Part shown: positions 6,834 to 14,790 of the stretch, piece by piece
How the letters are laid out: the number at the start of each line of letters is the position of its first letter
How positions within the stretch are numbered: the first letter of the stretch is position 1
Assembly (NCBI GenBank): GCA_015057365.1
Contig: SVEN01000023.1
Location: forward strand, 1-39,620
Direction: 5' to 3'
DNA: 39,620 nt
Origin: Lachnospiraceae bacterium
GTDB taxonomy: Bacteria; Bacillota; Clostridia; Lachnospirales; Lachnospiraceae
Made by a program: the position numbers and the translations under genes
Notes under the pieces: generated by a model
Told to the model about the DNA's origin: nothing
Databases searched by the model: none
The model's input: only the letters and a program-made list of their open reading frames with translations

Positions 6834-8519
6834 ATGAGTGAATCGCATTTAGGGGACAAGTTGCTCCGTTTTTTTGAATTAATACAGGAACCGGTGCGCT
6901 CAAAAGAGGAATTGGTAGAGAATGTAAGAACAGCACTGGACGGAATTGCCGAACAGAAAAACATCGGGAAGGTGACGATTTGTCGTTCCGCGCCGGAGTC
7001 AAAGCTTCGTGCGCAGATTGAGAATCAAACGGAGGTATTGTATCAAAGTGACTCTTCCATAGAGGAAACAGCGACAGAGCTTAGCTTTCGTACCGGAGAG
7101 GGCGGTACGGCTGTATTGTCATATTTTCCGGTAAAAGGCTGTTGTTGGGAGGAAGAAGAACAACACGAGCTGATGCTTCTCGGAAACATGATTTTATGGG
7201 CGTTTCGGTTGGAAATCATGGGGGAGCTGTTACAGCGGATGACTACCATGGATTTGGCAGGCGAAATTCCGAACGTAGCCGGATTTATGGGATATCTGGG
7301 GGGCGCGCTTGCACAAGGACGCATTGAGAATTATATCGGTTTTTATTTCAATACACACAACTTTAAGTATGTAAATAAAGTGCTTTCTCATCAGAAAGCG
7401 GATGGAGTAATGTGGCTGTACATTCGTCAGTTGTTGCAGGGAATTCATGAAGATGAATGCGTTGCCAGATTGGGCGGAGATAATTTTGTCGCATTAATCC
7501 GAAAGGAAAATGCGGATGCGTTTATTTATCGGATCAGTGATGTTAATGTAAAATATAAGGATGCCACGTTGGAGAAGAATTTTAATTTCGGGGCAACCAT
7601 AGGTGCGGCTGAATTGAACGGGGCGCAGAATCCGGGAGAGATTATGGTTCGCATCAGCAGTGCATATCAGGCGGCACGACAGAAAGAAAGTAAAGAGGTA
7701 GTATACTATAGCGAGGATATTCACAAGGAGATTATGCGACGGAAAGAGGTAATTGCCGATTTTCATCGCGGTGTTGTGAAACAGGAATTTGAAGTGTACT
7801 ATCAGCCGAAAGTAAATACACAGAGCAGGCACCTGTGCGGTGCGGAGGCTCTGATACGTTGGAGAAAGCCGGATGGAGGTCTCATTCCGCCGATGGAGTT
7901 TATTCCGATTTTGGAAAAGGACGGAAGTATCTGTATTTTAGATTTTTATGTATTGGATAAAGTGTGTGCTTTCTTACACCGGTGCATCCGGGAGAACCGG
8001 CCGCTTTATAAGATTTCTGTGAATTTTTCCAAGCGGCATATAGAGAACCCACATCTGGTAAGTGAAATTGTGGCGGTAGTGGATTCGCATAAAGTACCTC
8101 ATGAGTGGATTGAAGTCGAGCTGACGGAAAGTGAAGATGCGAAGGATTACATTGTGATGTCCAACCTGATTGATAAATTAAAAGCCGAGGGCATCAGTGT
8201 ATCCGTGGATGATTTCGGTACGGGATATTCATCGTTGAATATGTTGAAGATGATAAAAACGGATATCCTAAAAATAGATCAGTCACTGATTCCGTTCGGA
8301 CGGTACAACAATGATAATCAAAAGGATTGTATTATGTTTGAAAGCATTGTGGGATTGGCGAAAGCACTGGGATTTCAGGTGGTTGCGGAAGGCGTGGAGA
8401 CGCTGCGGCAGTATGAGTACATGCGAGACGCCGGATGCGATATGATACAGGGATATTATTTTGATAAGCCGCTTCCGATGGATGAGTATTTAAACAGATT
8501 GCTATTCGGACAGTATTGA
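6834..8519 (+). CDS. c-di-GMP phosphodiesterase (degenerate GGDEF plus EAL)
   Basis: The 561-residue protein has an N-terminal region of about 140 residues of uncertain fold, a GGDEF-like domain (about 140-295) whose signature reads GGDNF at 214-218, and a full EAL domain (about 305-561). The EAL set is complete: EALIRW (338-343), the Asn of SVNFSK, VELTE, VDDFGTGYSS, ILKID, VAEGVET and QGYYF. So it should cut c-di-GMP; the GGDEF domain has Asn where the catalytic Glu normally sits and is probably a regulator. The upstream frame extends to 6579, but GAGGAGG (6821-6827) seven bases before the ATG at 6834 fixes the start. It is a single-gene unit between two terminators and is soluble, with no membrane helix. 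Confidence 0.9.
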   Translation: MSESHLGDKLLRFFELIQEPVRSKEELVENVRTALDGIAEQKNIGKVTICRSAPESKLRAQIENQTEVLYQSDSSIEETATELSFRTGEGGTAVLSYFPVKGCCWEEEEQHELMLLGNMILWAFRLEIMGELLQRMTTMDLAGEIPNVAGFMGYLGGALAQGRIENYIGFYFNTHNFKYVNKVLSHQKADGVMWLYIRQLLQGIHEDECVARLGGDNFVALIRKENADAFIYRISDVNVKYKDATLEKNFNFGATIGAAELNGAQNPGEIMVRISSAYQAARQKESKEVVYYSEDIHKEIMRRKEVIADFHRGVVKQEFEVYYQPKVNTQSRHLCGAEALIRWRKPDGGLIPPMEFIPILEKDGSICILDFYVLDKVCAFLHRCIRENRPLYKISVNFSKRHIENPHLVSEIVAVVDSHKVPHEWIEVELTESEDAKDYIVMSNLIDKLKAEGISVSVDDFGTGYSSLNMLKMIKTDILKIDQSLIPFGRYNNDNQKDCIMFESIVGLAKALGFQVVAEGVETLRQYEYMRDAGCDMIQGYYFDKPLPMDEYLNRLLFGQY

Positions 8520-8524
8520 CGGAC

Positions 8525-8564
8525 GGCCTTGCGGAGGATATGTATCACTCCGCAGGGCTTTTTC
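8525..8564 (+). terminator. Terminator after the phosphodiesterase gene
   Basis: GCCTTGCGGAG (8526-8536) pairs with CTCCGCAGGGC (8548-8558) over 11 bp with one wobble, followed by TTTTTC. Confidence 0.85.
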
Positions 8565-8593
8565 TTGCAGGAGATAACTTAAATTGATATAAT
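8565..8593 (+). promoter_or_regulatory. Sigma-A promoter of the ABC exporter operon
   Basis: TTGCAG (8565-8570), a 17-bp spacer and TATAAT (8588-8593) lie immediately behind the previous terminator and 41 bases before the ATPase start. Confidence 0.7.
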
Positions 8594-8634
8594 AGATGTA
8601 AATTGGAAAACCGGTGTAAGGGAAAGGGAAGTTT

Positions 8635-9546
8635 ATGGAGTACATCATTAAAACAGAGAATCTGACAAAGCGATACGGAAACCAGATTGTGGCGGACCGG
8701 GTGAACCTTGAAGTAAAGAAGGGACATATTTACGGCCTTATCGGACCGAACGGCGCAGGAAAGACCACAATTATGCGAATGTTAGCCGGACTGACCGAAC
8801 GTACGGAGGGTGAAATCGAACTGTTCGGAGAACGGAACAACCTGGATGCATATCGGAATCGTATCAGCTTTATGATTGAGGCACCTTATTTGGATGGAGG
8901 TATGACTGCCGAAGAAAATATGACCTACGTTGGCCTTGTACGGGGAGTGACGGATAAAAAACGCCGGAAGGAATTGTTGGAGTTTGTGGGGCTCAGTGAT
9001 GTGGGCAAGAAGCCGGTGGACAAGTTTTCCCTCGGTATGAAGCAACGGTTGGGCATTGCCATGGCGCTGCTCTCGGAGCCGGAGGTGATGGTGTTAGACG
9101 AGCCGATTAACGGGCTGGACCCGGAAGGAATCGTGGAAATCAGGGAATTGTTGCGGAAGCTTTGTGAGGAAAAGGGCATTACAATCTTGATTTCCAGCCA
9201 TATTTTGTCGGAGCTGGCGACGCTGTGTACGGACTTCATTATCATCAACAAGGGGAGAATTCTTGAAAATTTGTCTGCGGAGGAGTTGCAGGAGAAATGC
9301 AGACAGTATATCGCAATCCAGACCGACAATACGGAACAAACGGCAGAGCTGCTGAAAAATGCGTGGGGAGATTCGGTTCGGATGGCGGCTTCCAGGGAGG
9401 AAATCCGGCTGTATGTATCGCCGGAGGAGACACTGTCCGTATCCAAGACCATAACGGATAACGGCTTTGTGATTACGAAGCTTGTTACGGTTGCGGAGGA
9501 TTTGGAGCAGTATTATCTTGCAAAGGTAGGTGGGAACCATGTGTAA
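8635..9546 (+). CDS. ABC transporter ATP-binding protein (BcrA/CcmA-type exporter)
   Basis: This 303-residue ATPase has Walker A GPNGAGKTT (37-45), the signature FSLGMKQRLG (131-140), Walker B VMVLDEP (151-157) with the D-loop NGLDPEG, and the H-loop ISSHILSEL. After about residue 215 comes a C-terminal extension of the kind found in bacitracin/lantibiotic-resistance and drug-export ATPases. It powers the six-helix permease encoded next, which overlaps it by eight bases. The substrate is unknown; the family exports peptides or drugs or moves lipids. The BlaI/M56 cassette just downstream makes a cell-wall stress role plausible but unproved. Confidence 0.92.
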   Translation: MEYIIKTENLTKRYGNQIVADRVNLEVKKGHIYGLIGPNGAGKTTIMRMLAGLTERTEGEIELFGERNNLDAYRNRISFMIEAPYLDGGMTAEENMTYVGLVRGVTDKKRRKELLEFVGLSDVGKKPVDKFSLGMKQRLGIAMALLSEPEVMVLDEPINGLDPEGIVEIRELLRKLCEEKGITILISSHILSELATLCTDFIIINKGRILENLSAEELQEKCRQYIAIQTDNTEQTAELLKNAWGDSVRMAASREEIRLYVSPEETLSVSKTITDNGFVITKLVTVAEDLEQYYLAKVGGNHV

Positions 9547-10285
9547 GTTGGTTCGGGCGGAAGTGTATCGCTTATTCCGGTCCGGAGGATATGTACGGGT
9601 TATGCTACTGACGGCGTTGGTAATGGCTCTTATGCCGTTTTTTGTGGATTTCTCATTATTGGCTAAGAATCTGGCGGAAAACATGGAAAGCTTTTTGCTG
9701 ACCGGTAGCATGTTGATTATGTATGTTCCTTTTGTGAGCGTGTTTTTTGTAACGGCAGGTTATATGAAAAAGACTGCATATTATGAGGTAATGGCCGGAA
9801 ACAAAACAAGTCATATCATTGGTAGCAAGGTGCTGGTGGACGGTGTCGGAATCGGGGTGATTACATTTATTCTGGCAATCGTACTGGAGGCAGTGGTAGT
9901 GATAAAAAACGGAACCGGCGGAGTGACAGAGTTGCCGGAACGTACATTTCTTTTCTTTGTGATTTGTCTGCATGTGACACTGTTGACTGTCTTAGTGGGC
10001 ATGGCCGTGAAACACTTCGCGGCGGCAGCAGTATTGTTTTTGCGCATCCAGCTTCTGGATATGATGCCGGCCGCTTTGCTTCCTATGCTGGCGGAAAAAC
10101 TCAATCTGAGCAAGGAAACATCGGAACGAATCCTGCGTTGTACATTTTCTCAACAGATTATGGACGTGTTTCGGGTGGATATCACCGCCGAACTGGTGAT
10201 TATTACGGTGGCAAGTCTGGTGGTAGAAGCGGCGTTGTGGTACGGGATTGTATATGTTACTATGAAGAAGAGATGGTATAGATAG
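9539..10285 (+). CDS. ABC transporter permease (ABC-2 type, six helices)
   Basis: A 248-residue integral membrane protein with a cytoplasmic start (MCKLVRAEVYRLFRSGGYVR), typical of ABC-2 permeases, and about six hydrophobic segments: near residues 20-40, 55-80, 105-125, 140-160, 165-185 and 220-240. It forms the channel for the ATPase encoded just before. I prefer the ATG at 9539, inside the ATPase stop region, over the in-frame GTG at 9530, because GGTAGGTGGG lies just upstream. The gene ends a few bases before the BlaI promoter, whose inverted repeat can also serve as this operon's terminator. Confidence 0.85.
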   Translation: MCKLVRAEVYRLFRSGGYVRVMLLTALVMALMPFFVDFSLLAKNLAENMESFLLTGSMLIMYVPFVSVFFVTAGYMKKTAYYEVMAGNKTSHIIGSKVLVDGVGIGVITFILAIVLEAVVVIKNGTGGVTELPERTFLFFVICLHVTLLTVLVGMAVKHFAAAAVLFLRIQLLDMMPAALLPMLAEKLNLSKETSERILRCTFSQQIMDVFRVDITAELVIITVASLVVEAALWYGIVYVTMKKRWYR

Positions 10286-10291
10286 AAAGCC

Positions 10292-10320
10292 TTGACAAAA
10301 CTGTCTATCCGTGATAGAAT
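10292..10320 (+). promoter_or_regulatory. Sigma-A promoter of the BlaI/M56 cassette
   Basis: TTGACA (10292-10297), a 17-bp spacer and TAGAAT (10315-10320). The spacer, the -10 box and the expected start point all fall inside the inverted repeat at 10297-10349, so a protein bound there would block polymerase. Confidence 0.85.
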
Positions 10321-10349
10321 GAAACTGACTATCACGGATAGACAGTTTT
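10297..10349. repeat. 21-bp perfect inverted repeat with nested dyads: probable BlaI operators and terminator
   Basis: The arms at 10297-10317 and 10329-10349 are perfect reverse complements, 11 bases apart, and T-runs flank the right end. Each arm contains its own short palindrome: CTATC-CGT-GATAG (10305-10317) and CTATC-ACG-GATAG (10329-10341), with centres 24 bp apart. BlaI/MecI-type repressors bind short dyads as dimers, so these are probably two tandem operators for the regulator encoded at 10414. Transcripts coming through from the ABC operon would fold the whole repeat into a 21-bp hairpin followed by T's, a terminator. Confidence 0.8.
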
Positions 10350-10413
10350 TGCATACTTGAAAAAGAAGTTTTTTTAGAGAACAAGCACGAGTTTACATAA
10401 GGAGGCAGTTACA

Positions 10414-10776
10414 ATGGCAGAAATCAAACTGGGTATGGTAGAAGCCCGTTTTGCGGATATTGTGTGGCAGCATGCACCGCTGTCCACGAAGGAGCTGGTG
10501 GCGCGCTGTGAGGAGGAATTGAACTGGAAGCGGACCACCACCTATACGGTGTTAAAGAAGCTTTGCGAGCGCGGGATTTTTGCCATGGAGAACAGCTGGG
10601 TGACGGTGCTCATCGGAAAGGATGAGTTCTACGCTATCCAAAGCGAAAAGTTTGTGGAGGAGACCTTCGAAGGGTCGCTCCCGGCGTTTATTGCGGCTTT
10701 CGGTTCCCGGAAGAAGCCGTCTGCAAAGGAACTGGAGGAGATTCGCAGAATCATTGATTCCTTCGGGGAGGGTTGA
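10414..10776 (+). CDS. BlaI/MecI/CopY family repressor
   Basis: The 120-residue protein has the winged helix of BlaI/MecI: VEARFADIVWQHAPLSTKEL, then NWKRTTTYTVLKKLCERGI, the motif that enters the DNA groove, followed by the C-terminal dimer helices (EEIRRIIDSF). Such repressors are inactivated by proteolysis triggered by a BlaR1/MecR1-type membrane metalloprotease, and one is encoded next. The ribosome site GGAGGC lies eight bases before the ATG. Its own promoter carries the nested dyads described at 10297-10349, which implies autoregulation. There is no beta-lactamase gene nearby. Confidence 0.92.
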   Translation: MAEIKLGMVEARFADIVWQHAPLSTKELVARCEEELNWKRTTTYTVLKKLCERGIFAMENSWVTVLIGKDEFYAIQSEKFVEETFEGSLPAFIAAFGSRKKPSAKELEEIRRIIDSFGEG

Positions 10777-10778
10777 GT

Positions 10779-12227
10779 ATGGAAAAAGTGTTTGTAGAGA
10801 TTTTGAATATGAGCCTTACAGCTACCTGGGTGGTGCTGGCGGTACTGGCGGTGCGTGTGCTGTGTCACAAGGCACCGAAGTCACTGACGGTATGCCTATG
10901 GGCGCTGGTGGGCTTGCGTCTTGTCTGTCCATTTCTTGCAGAGAGCATTTTAAGCCTGATTCCCAGTGCGGAAATCGTGTCGCCGGATATTTTGCTGGCG
11001 GAGCGGCCGTCCATCCATACCGGGGTGACGATGTTAAATTCTGCGGTAAACCCAATCATTTCGGAGCATCTGGCACCGGGGTACAGTGTTTCGAGTGTAC
11101 CGACTCCGGGGGCAAGCGCCAATCCTATGCAGATAATCGCATTTGTGGCATCGGTTGTCTGGATTGCCGGGATGATAGTGATGCTTGCCTACAGTCTTTT
11201 CTCTTATCTGTGGCTCCGTCATAAGGTAAAAGTGTCTCTTTGTTATCGGGACAATATTTATTTTTGCGACAGTATCGCGACACCCTTTGTATTCGGGATT
11301 ATTAAGCCGCGGATTTATCTTCCGTCCGGCATGCCTGAGGCGCAGACGGAGTGTGTCATTGCCCATGAGACGGCGCATTTAAAACGAAAGGATCACTGGT
11401 GGAAGACCGTTGCTTTCTTCCTGCTTTCCGTGTATTGGTTCCATCCTCTTTTGTGGGTGTCCTATCTGTTGTTTTCGAGGGATATTGAGCGGGCCTGTGA
11501 TGAACGGGTGGTGCGCAAGATGGAGCCGGGGGCACGGAAGGAATACGCAGAAGCGCTGGTATCCTGCAGTCTGCAGAAGCGTATGATGCTTGCCTGCCCA
11601 CTGGCGTTCGGAGAAGTGGGCGTAAAGAATCGCGTGAAATCGGTATTAAACTATAAAAAACCGGCCTTTTGGATTGTGGCGGTAACAGTGGTGGCCGGAA
11701 TTGCGGTGGTTGTTTGCTTTTTAACCAATCCGGTCTCGGATACAAAGAAGCCGGACCGAAATGCAGATGAGGGAGGAGAAGGCTTCAACGAGCTGTATGA
11801 CGATGTTTCGGTTATCGTAGACAAGGATGGTTCAGCGACGATAATGGGGGACAAGTATGCGACCGGTGAGGTGGATGTCCTATTATTGCCGCCGGGGTAT
11901 GATGGAATATTGGATGTAAACGGTTACCGTTACGGCACCGATGAAGAGGGATTCTATGTTTTCATTTGGCAGTTGGCAGCAGGGAGTTACTCCTGCTGTG
12001 TGAAGAAAAAAACGGAGCAGGGCTATACTACCGGGGAACTGTGGAGCATGAAATCAATAGGGCTGGATGTGGCAAGAGCGGTAGTAAAAAGCTCGGGGTA
12101 TCCGAAAGATGCGGTGACGATTGTACCGTTTAGTATGCCTTACTCCAGTTATCTTAATTTAGAGGCCCAGGAAGACCCGGAGGGTTACCGACAGAGACTG
12201 GAAGCTTTGTTCTGGGAAGAAGAGTAA
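10779..12227 (+). CDS. M56 family membrane metallopeptidase (BlaR1/MecR1-like sensor)
   Basis: The 482-residue protein has membrane helices at about 8-30, 35-55, 117-145 and 209-231, and the zinc protease motif HETAH at 196-200, followed by RDIERACDERVV (the third-ligand region). A fifth helix at about 296-316 is followed by an outer domain of 166 residues. In BlaR1 that outer part is a penicillin-binding domain; here it is short, acidic, strand-rich and shows no SxxK site, so the signal is probably not a beta-lactam. The start at 10779 is three bases after the repressor stop and follows GGGGAGGG. The natural model is that it cleaves the BlaI-type repressor encoded just before. Confidence 0.9.
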   Translation: MEKVFVEILNMSLTATWVVLAVLAVRVLCHKAPKSLTVCLWALVGLRLVCPFLAESILSLIPSAEIVSPDILLAERPSIHTGVTMLNSAVNPIISEHLAPGYSVSSVPTPGASANPMQIIAFVASVVWIAGMIVMLAYSLFSYLWLRHKVKVSLCYRDNIYFCDSIATPFVFGIIKPRIYLPSGMPEAQTECVIAHETAHLKRKDHWWKTVAFFLLSVYWFHPLLWVSYLLFSRDIERACDERVVRKMEPGARKEYAEALVSCSLQKRMMLACPLAFGEVGVKNRVKSVLNYKKPAFWIVAVTVVAGIAVVVCFLTNPVSDTKKPDRNADEGGEGFNELYDDVSVIVDKDGSATIMGDKYATGEVDVLLLPPGYDGILDVNGYRYGTDEEGFYVFIWQLAAGSYSCCVKKKTEQGYTTGELWSMKSIGLDVARAVVKSSGYPKDAVTIVPFSMPYSSYLNLEAQEDPEGYRQRLEALFWEEE

Positions 12228-12301
12228 GTGTGTAGGATGTGGGGAGCTGGGGCATATAGGGGATAAAAAGGGACTAAGACAAGAAATGGGAGGATTTACG
12301 G

Positions 12302-13315
12302 ATGAAGGATGAAGGAAAAGAAAAAAGCAAAAACGAAATGTTATGCAAAAAAGCACAGAATAAGTTTGACATTTACTGGGTGTTTGCGTTGCTTGGAACA
12401 CTGGTGGTGTCCGCCTATCCGATTTATATGGGGGCGAAGGTGCTTCGGTATATGGCGATTTACGGGTTTGTACCGCAGAAGAATTATCCGAAGTATATCA
12501 TACCGTATACGCCGGTGGCAATTGCTGTGCTGGTGGCGGTAGGTTTGATGCCGGTGCTTTTTAAGAAGCTGAAAAAGTATCCGTTGCTTACCGCATCGGG
12601 GCTTGCTCTGGTTGTGTTCTTTGTGACGGAGCTGTTGTTTGAACAAAAGGTCATAGTAAACGGAACCTTATCCGCAAAGTTGGAACGCTGGCAGATGTTT
12701 ATGTGCTATGTCTCACCGGAAACGTACCAGACCCGGAATTGGAAGGCGGTGGATATTTTAATCGGAGAATACAGCCCTACCTTTAAGATTCACTTTTACA
12801 TGATTTCCGTGGTATTGATTTTGACGATTTTGAGTTGCCTGTACGGCTTCGGGCAGATGGCGCTGACCGGAAACCGGAAGAAACTGAAGGTGTTGGTGAT
12901 ACAGTCGATATGTTCGGCGTTGTTCCTGGGACTGTGCATTTTTGCCTGCTTTACCGCGTTTTTCAGAGACGGAGATCTGTTGGTATCGACCTTGTCAGCA
13001 GTACTGATGGGCGTATTTTTTTCCTTGCTTGGTGTAACCGTAGGTACTTATGCGGGCTCTTTCCTGTTAGGAAAGAAAAAGGCTGTTGCAGTAGGAATTC
13101 CGGCGGCGGTAGGTGCGGCAACCACCCTTGCCATGTATATCGGAGAGATGTGTTTGCTTAGCGGAAACTTATATCTGCTCGGCACCGGCTTCTGGTTTAC
13201 GGGACTTCCGGGCATTGTATTGGCACCGGTAGATCTTTTGATTATTTTGGTGGCCGGGATTGTGAGCGGAGGAATATCTTTGATGCTTAATAAAAAGTGT
13301 GACAGGGTAGGATAG
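12302..13315 (+). CDS. Polytopic membrane protein of unknown function
   Basis: The 337-residue protein has a charged start (MKDEGKEKSKNEM) and about seven or eight hydrophobic segments: near residues 25-45, 60-80, 93-113, 160-185, 195-220, 225-252, 258-280 and 290-325. I recognise no family or catalytic motif. GGGAGG lies eight bases before the ATG, and the gap of 74 bases from the M56 gene holds no promoter or terminator that I can see, so it is probably the third gene of the BlaI operon and may be an output of that system. A terminator follows. Confidence 0.7.
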   Translation: MKDEGKEKSKNEMLCKKAQNKFDIYWVFALLGTLVVSAYPIYMGAKVLRYMAIYGFVPQKNYPKYIIPYTPVAIAVLVAVGLMPVLFKKLKKYPLLTASGLALVVFFVTELLFEQKVIVNGTLSAKLERWQMFMCYVSPETYQTRNWKAVDILIGEYSPTFKIHFYMISVVLILTILSCLYGFGQMALTGNRKKLKVLVIQSICSALFLGLCIFACFTAFFRDGDLLVSTLSAVLMGVFFSLLGVTVGTYAGSFLLGKKKAVAVGIPAAVGAATTLAMYIGEMCLLSGNLYLLGTGFWFTGLPGIVLAPVDLLIILVAGIVSGGISLMLNKKCDRVG

Positions 13316-13358
13316 GAAGAAGAGCATTTTTAAAAAGAAAAAGGAAACAGGGAAAGGC

Positions 13359-13402
13359 TTCCGGCAGAGACAGAACAGACTGTTTTTGCCGGAATTTTGT
13401 TT
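13359..13402 (+). terminator. Terminator of the BlaI/M56 operon
   Basis: TTCCGGCA (13359-13366) pairs perfectly with TGCCGGAA (13387-13394), followed by TTTTGTTTT. The loop is 20 bases and could fold further (ACAG...CTGT). Confidence 0.8.
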
Positions 13403-13457
13403 TGGAAAGCCTGCTTAAAAGTCTACTTTGAATGTGAAAGAAAATAATGCAAAATAC

Positions 13458-13486
13458 TTGCATATTGTTCTTATTTTCGTTAAAAT
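13458..13486 (+). promoter_or_regulatory. Sigma-A promoter of the first aldo/keto reductase gene
   Basis: TTGCAT (13458-13463), a 17-bp spacer and TAAAAT (13481-13486), 31 bases before the start codon. Confidence 0.7.
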
Positions 13487-13517
13487 ATCAATGAAAGAAA
13501 GTCAAAGGAGAAGGGCT

Positions 13518-14693
13518 ATGATTTACACAACATTTCAGGATAAAAAACTGTCTATGCTGGGCTTCGGAGCCATGCGTTTGCCGGTAAATGCGGATGGCAG
13601 TATTGACGAGCCGCAAGTAAAGGAAATGACTCGTTATGCCATGGAGCACGGAGTAAATTATTACGATACCGCATGGCCGTATCACAACGGGGAATCGGAG
13701 CGTGTAATGGGTCGGATTTTATCCGAGTACCCAAGGGACAGTTATTATCTTGCGACAAAATATCCGGGACATCAGATTTTGAGCGCCGGCTATCATCCGG
13801 CGGAGATTTTTGAAGAGCAATTAAAGAAGTGCGGTGTAGATTACTTTGACTTTTATTTATTGCATAATGTATACGAAAAGTCCATGGAGACGTATCTTGA
13901 CCCGCAGTGGGGTATTATCGATTATTTCAAGGAGCAGAAGAAACTGGGCAGGATTAAGCACCTGGGATTCAGTACCCATGCGGAGGTTGCGGGCTTAAAG
14001 CAGTTTTTGGATGTTTGCGGTGAGGATATGGAATTTTGCCAGATTCAGTTAAATTATTTGGACTGGACCTTGCAGGATGCAAAGGGCAAGTATGATTTGC
14101 TGACCGAACGCGGTATCCCGGTATGGGTGATGGAGCCTGTCCGGGGCGGTAAGCTGGCAAAACTTGGCGAAGCCGATGAGGCAAAGTTAAAAGAGCATCG
14201 TTCGGATGTTTCCATCGCTTCCTGGGGCTTCCGCTTTTTACAGGAGTTACCGAACGTGAAAATGGTATTAAGCGGTATGTCCGATGAGGCACAGATGCAG
14301 GATAATGTGGGTACGTTTGCGGAACGTAAACCGTTATCGGATGCGGAGCGGAATACCCTTTTGGAAATCGCGGAAGGAATGAAGGATTCCGTGCCGTGTA
14401 CCGGATGCAGGTACTGCTGTGACGGTTGTCCGATGGGATTGGATATTCCGGGATTTTTACATACCTACAACGAGCTTCGTACCGCACCTTCCATGAACGC
14501 GGGAATGCGGATAGAGTTTATGCCTGAGGAGGAACGGCCTTCCGCTTGTATCGGTTGCGGAGCATGCAGTGCGATTTGTCCGCAGAATATCGATATTCCG
14601 GGGGCGCTTGCGGATCTGAGCGATCGTCTTGCAAAGCGAATCAGTTGGACAGAGATTTGCAGACAGAGAGAAGAGGCGTCAAAAAAGAAATAA
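13518..14693 (+). CDS. Aldo/keto reductase with C-terminal ferredoxin-like [4Fe-4S] domain
   Basis: The 391-residue protein begins with an aldo/keto reductase barrel: LGFGAMRLP, the catalytic Asp/Tyr in YYDTAWPYHNGESE (D50, Y55), LGFSTH and QIQLNYLDW. From about residue 295 it carries two cysteine clusters, CTGCRYCCDGCPMGLDIP and CIGCGACSAICPQNIDIP, which bind iron-sulfur clusters. Such fused enzymes are common in anaerobic Clostridia and probably couple ferredoxin-type electron flow to reduction of a carbonyl compound; the substrate is unknown. The ATG at 13518 follows AAAGGAGAAGG. A clear paralogue lies at 21029-22153. Confidence 0.9.
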   Translation: MIYTTFQDKKLSMLGFGAMRLPVNADGSIDEPQVKEMTRYAMEHGVNYYDTAWPYHNGESERVMGRILSEYPRDSYYLATKYPGHQILSAGYHPAEIFEEQLKKCGVDYFDFYLLHNVYEKSMETYLDPQWGIIDYFKEQKKLGRIKHLGFSTHAEVAGLKQFLDVCGEDMEFCQIQLNYLDWTLQDAKGKYDLLTERGIPVWVMEPVRGGKLAKLGEADEAKLKEHRSDVSIASWGFRFLQELPNVKMVLSGMSDEAQMQDNVGTFAERKPLSDAERNTLLEIAEGMKDSVPCTGCRYCCDGCPMGLDIPGFLHTYNELRTAPSMNAGMRIEFMPEEERPSACIGCGACSAICPQNIDIPGALADLSDRLAKRISWTEICRQREEASKKK

Positions 14694-14734
14694 GCGAAGA
14701 GAAGGCAACAAGGGCGAGATACATATTTTGTTAC

Positions 14735-14790
14735 AAGGAGGTGACATGCGAACGTGGGGACGAACGAGTATGTTGAATCGGATACATTGA
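14735..14790 (+). promoter_or_regulatory. Perfect ribosome site with two competing starts and a 14-codon overlapping frame
   Basis: AAGGAGGTGA (14735-14744) is a full anti-Shine-Dalgarno match. An ATG lies at 14746-14748, four bases after GGAGG, and opens a 14-codon frame ending in TGA at 14788-14790. The real c-di-GMP gene can only start at the GTG at 14754, twelve bases after GGAGG and in another frame, because a TGA closes its frame just upstream at 14742. The short frame may compete with or regulate translation of the large protein. Confidence 0.45.

Noticed and set aside
10622..11224. A 200-codon open frame on the plus strand across the repressor/M56 junction
   Set aside because: Its translation is rich in Cys, Gly and Ser with no hydrophobic pattern, and both other-frame genes there have clear family motifs.
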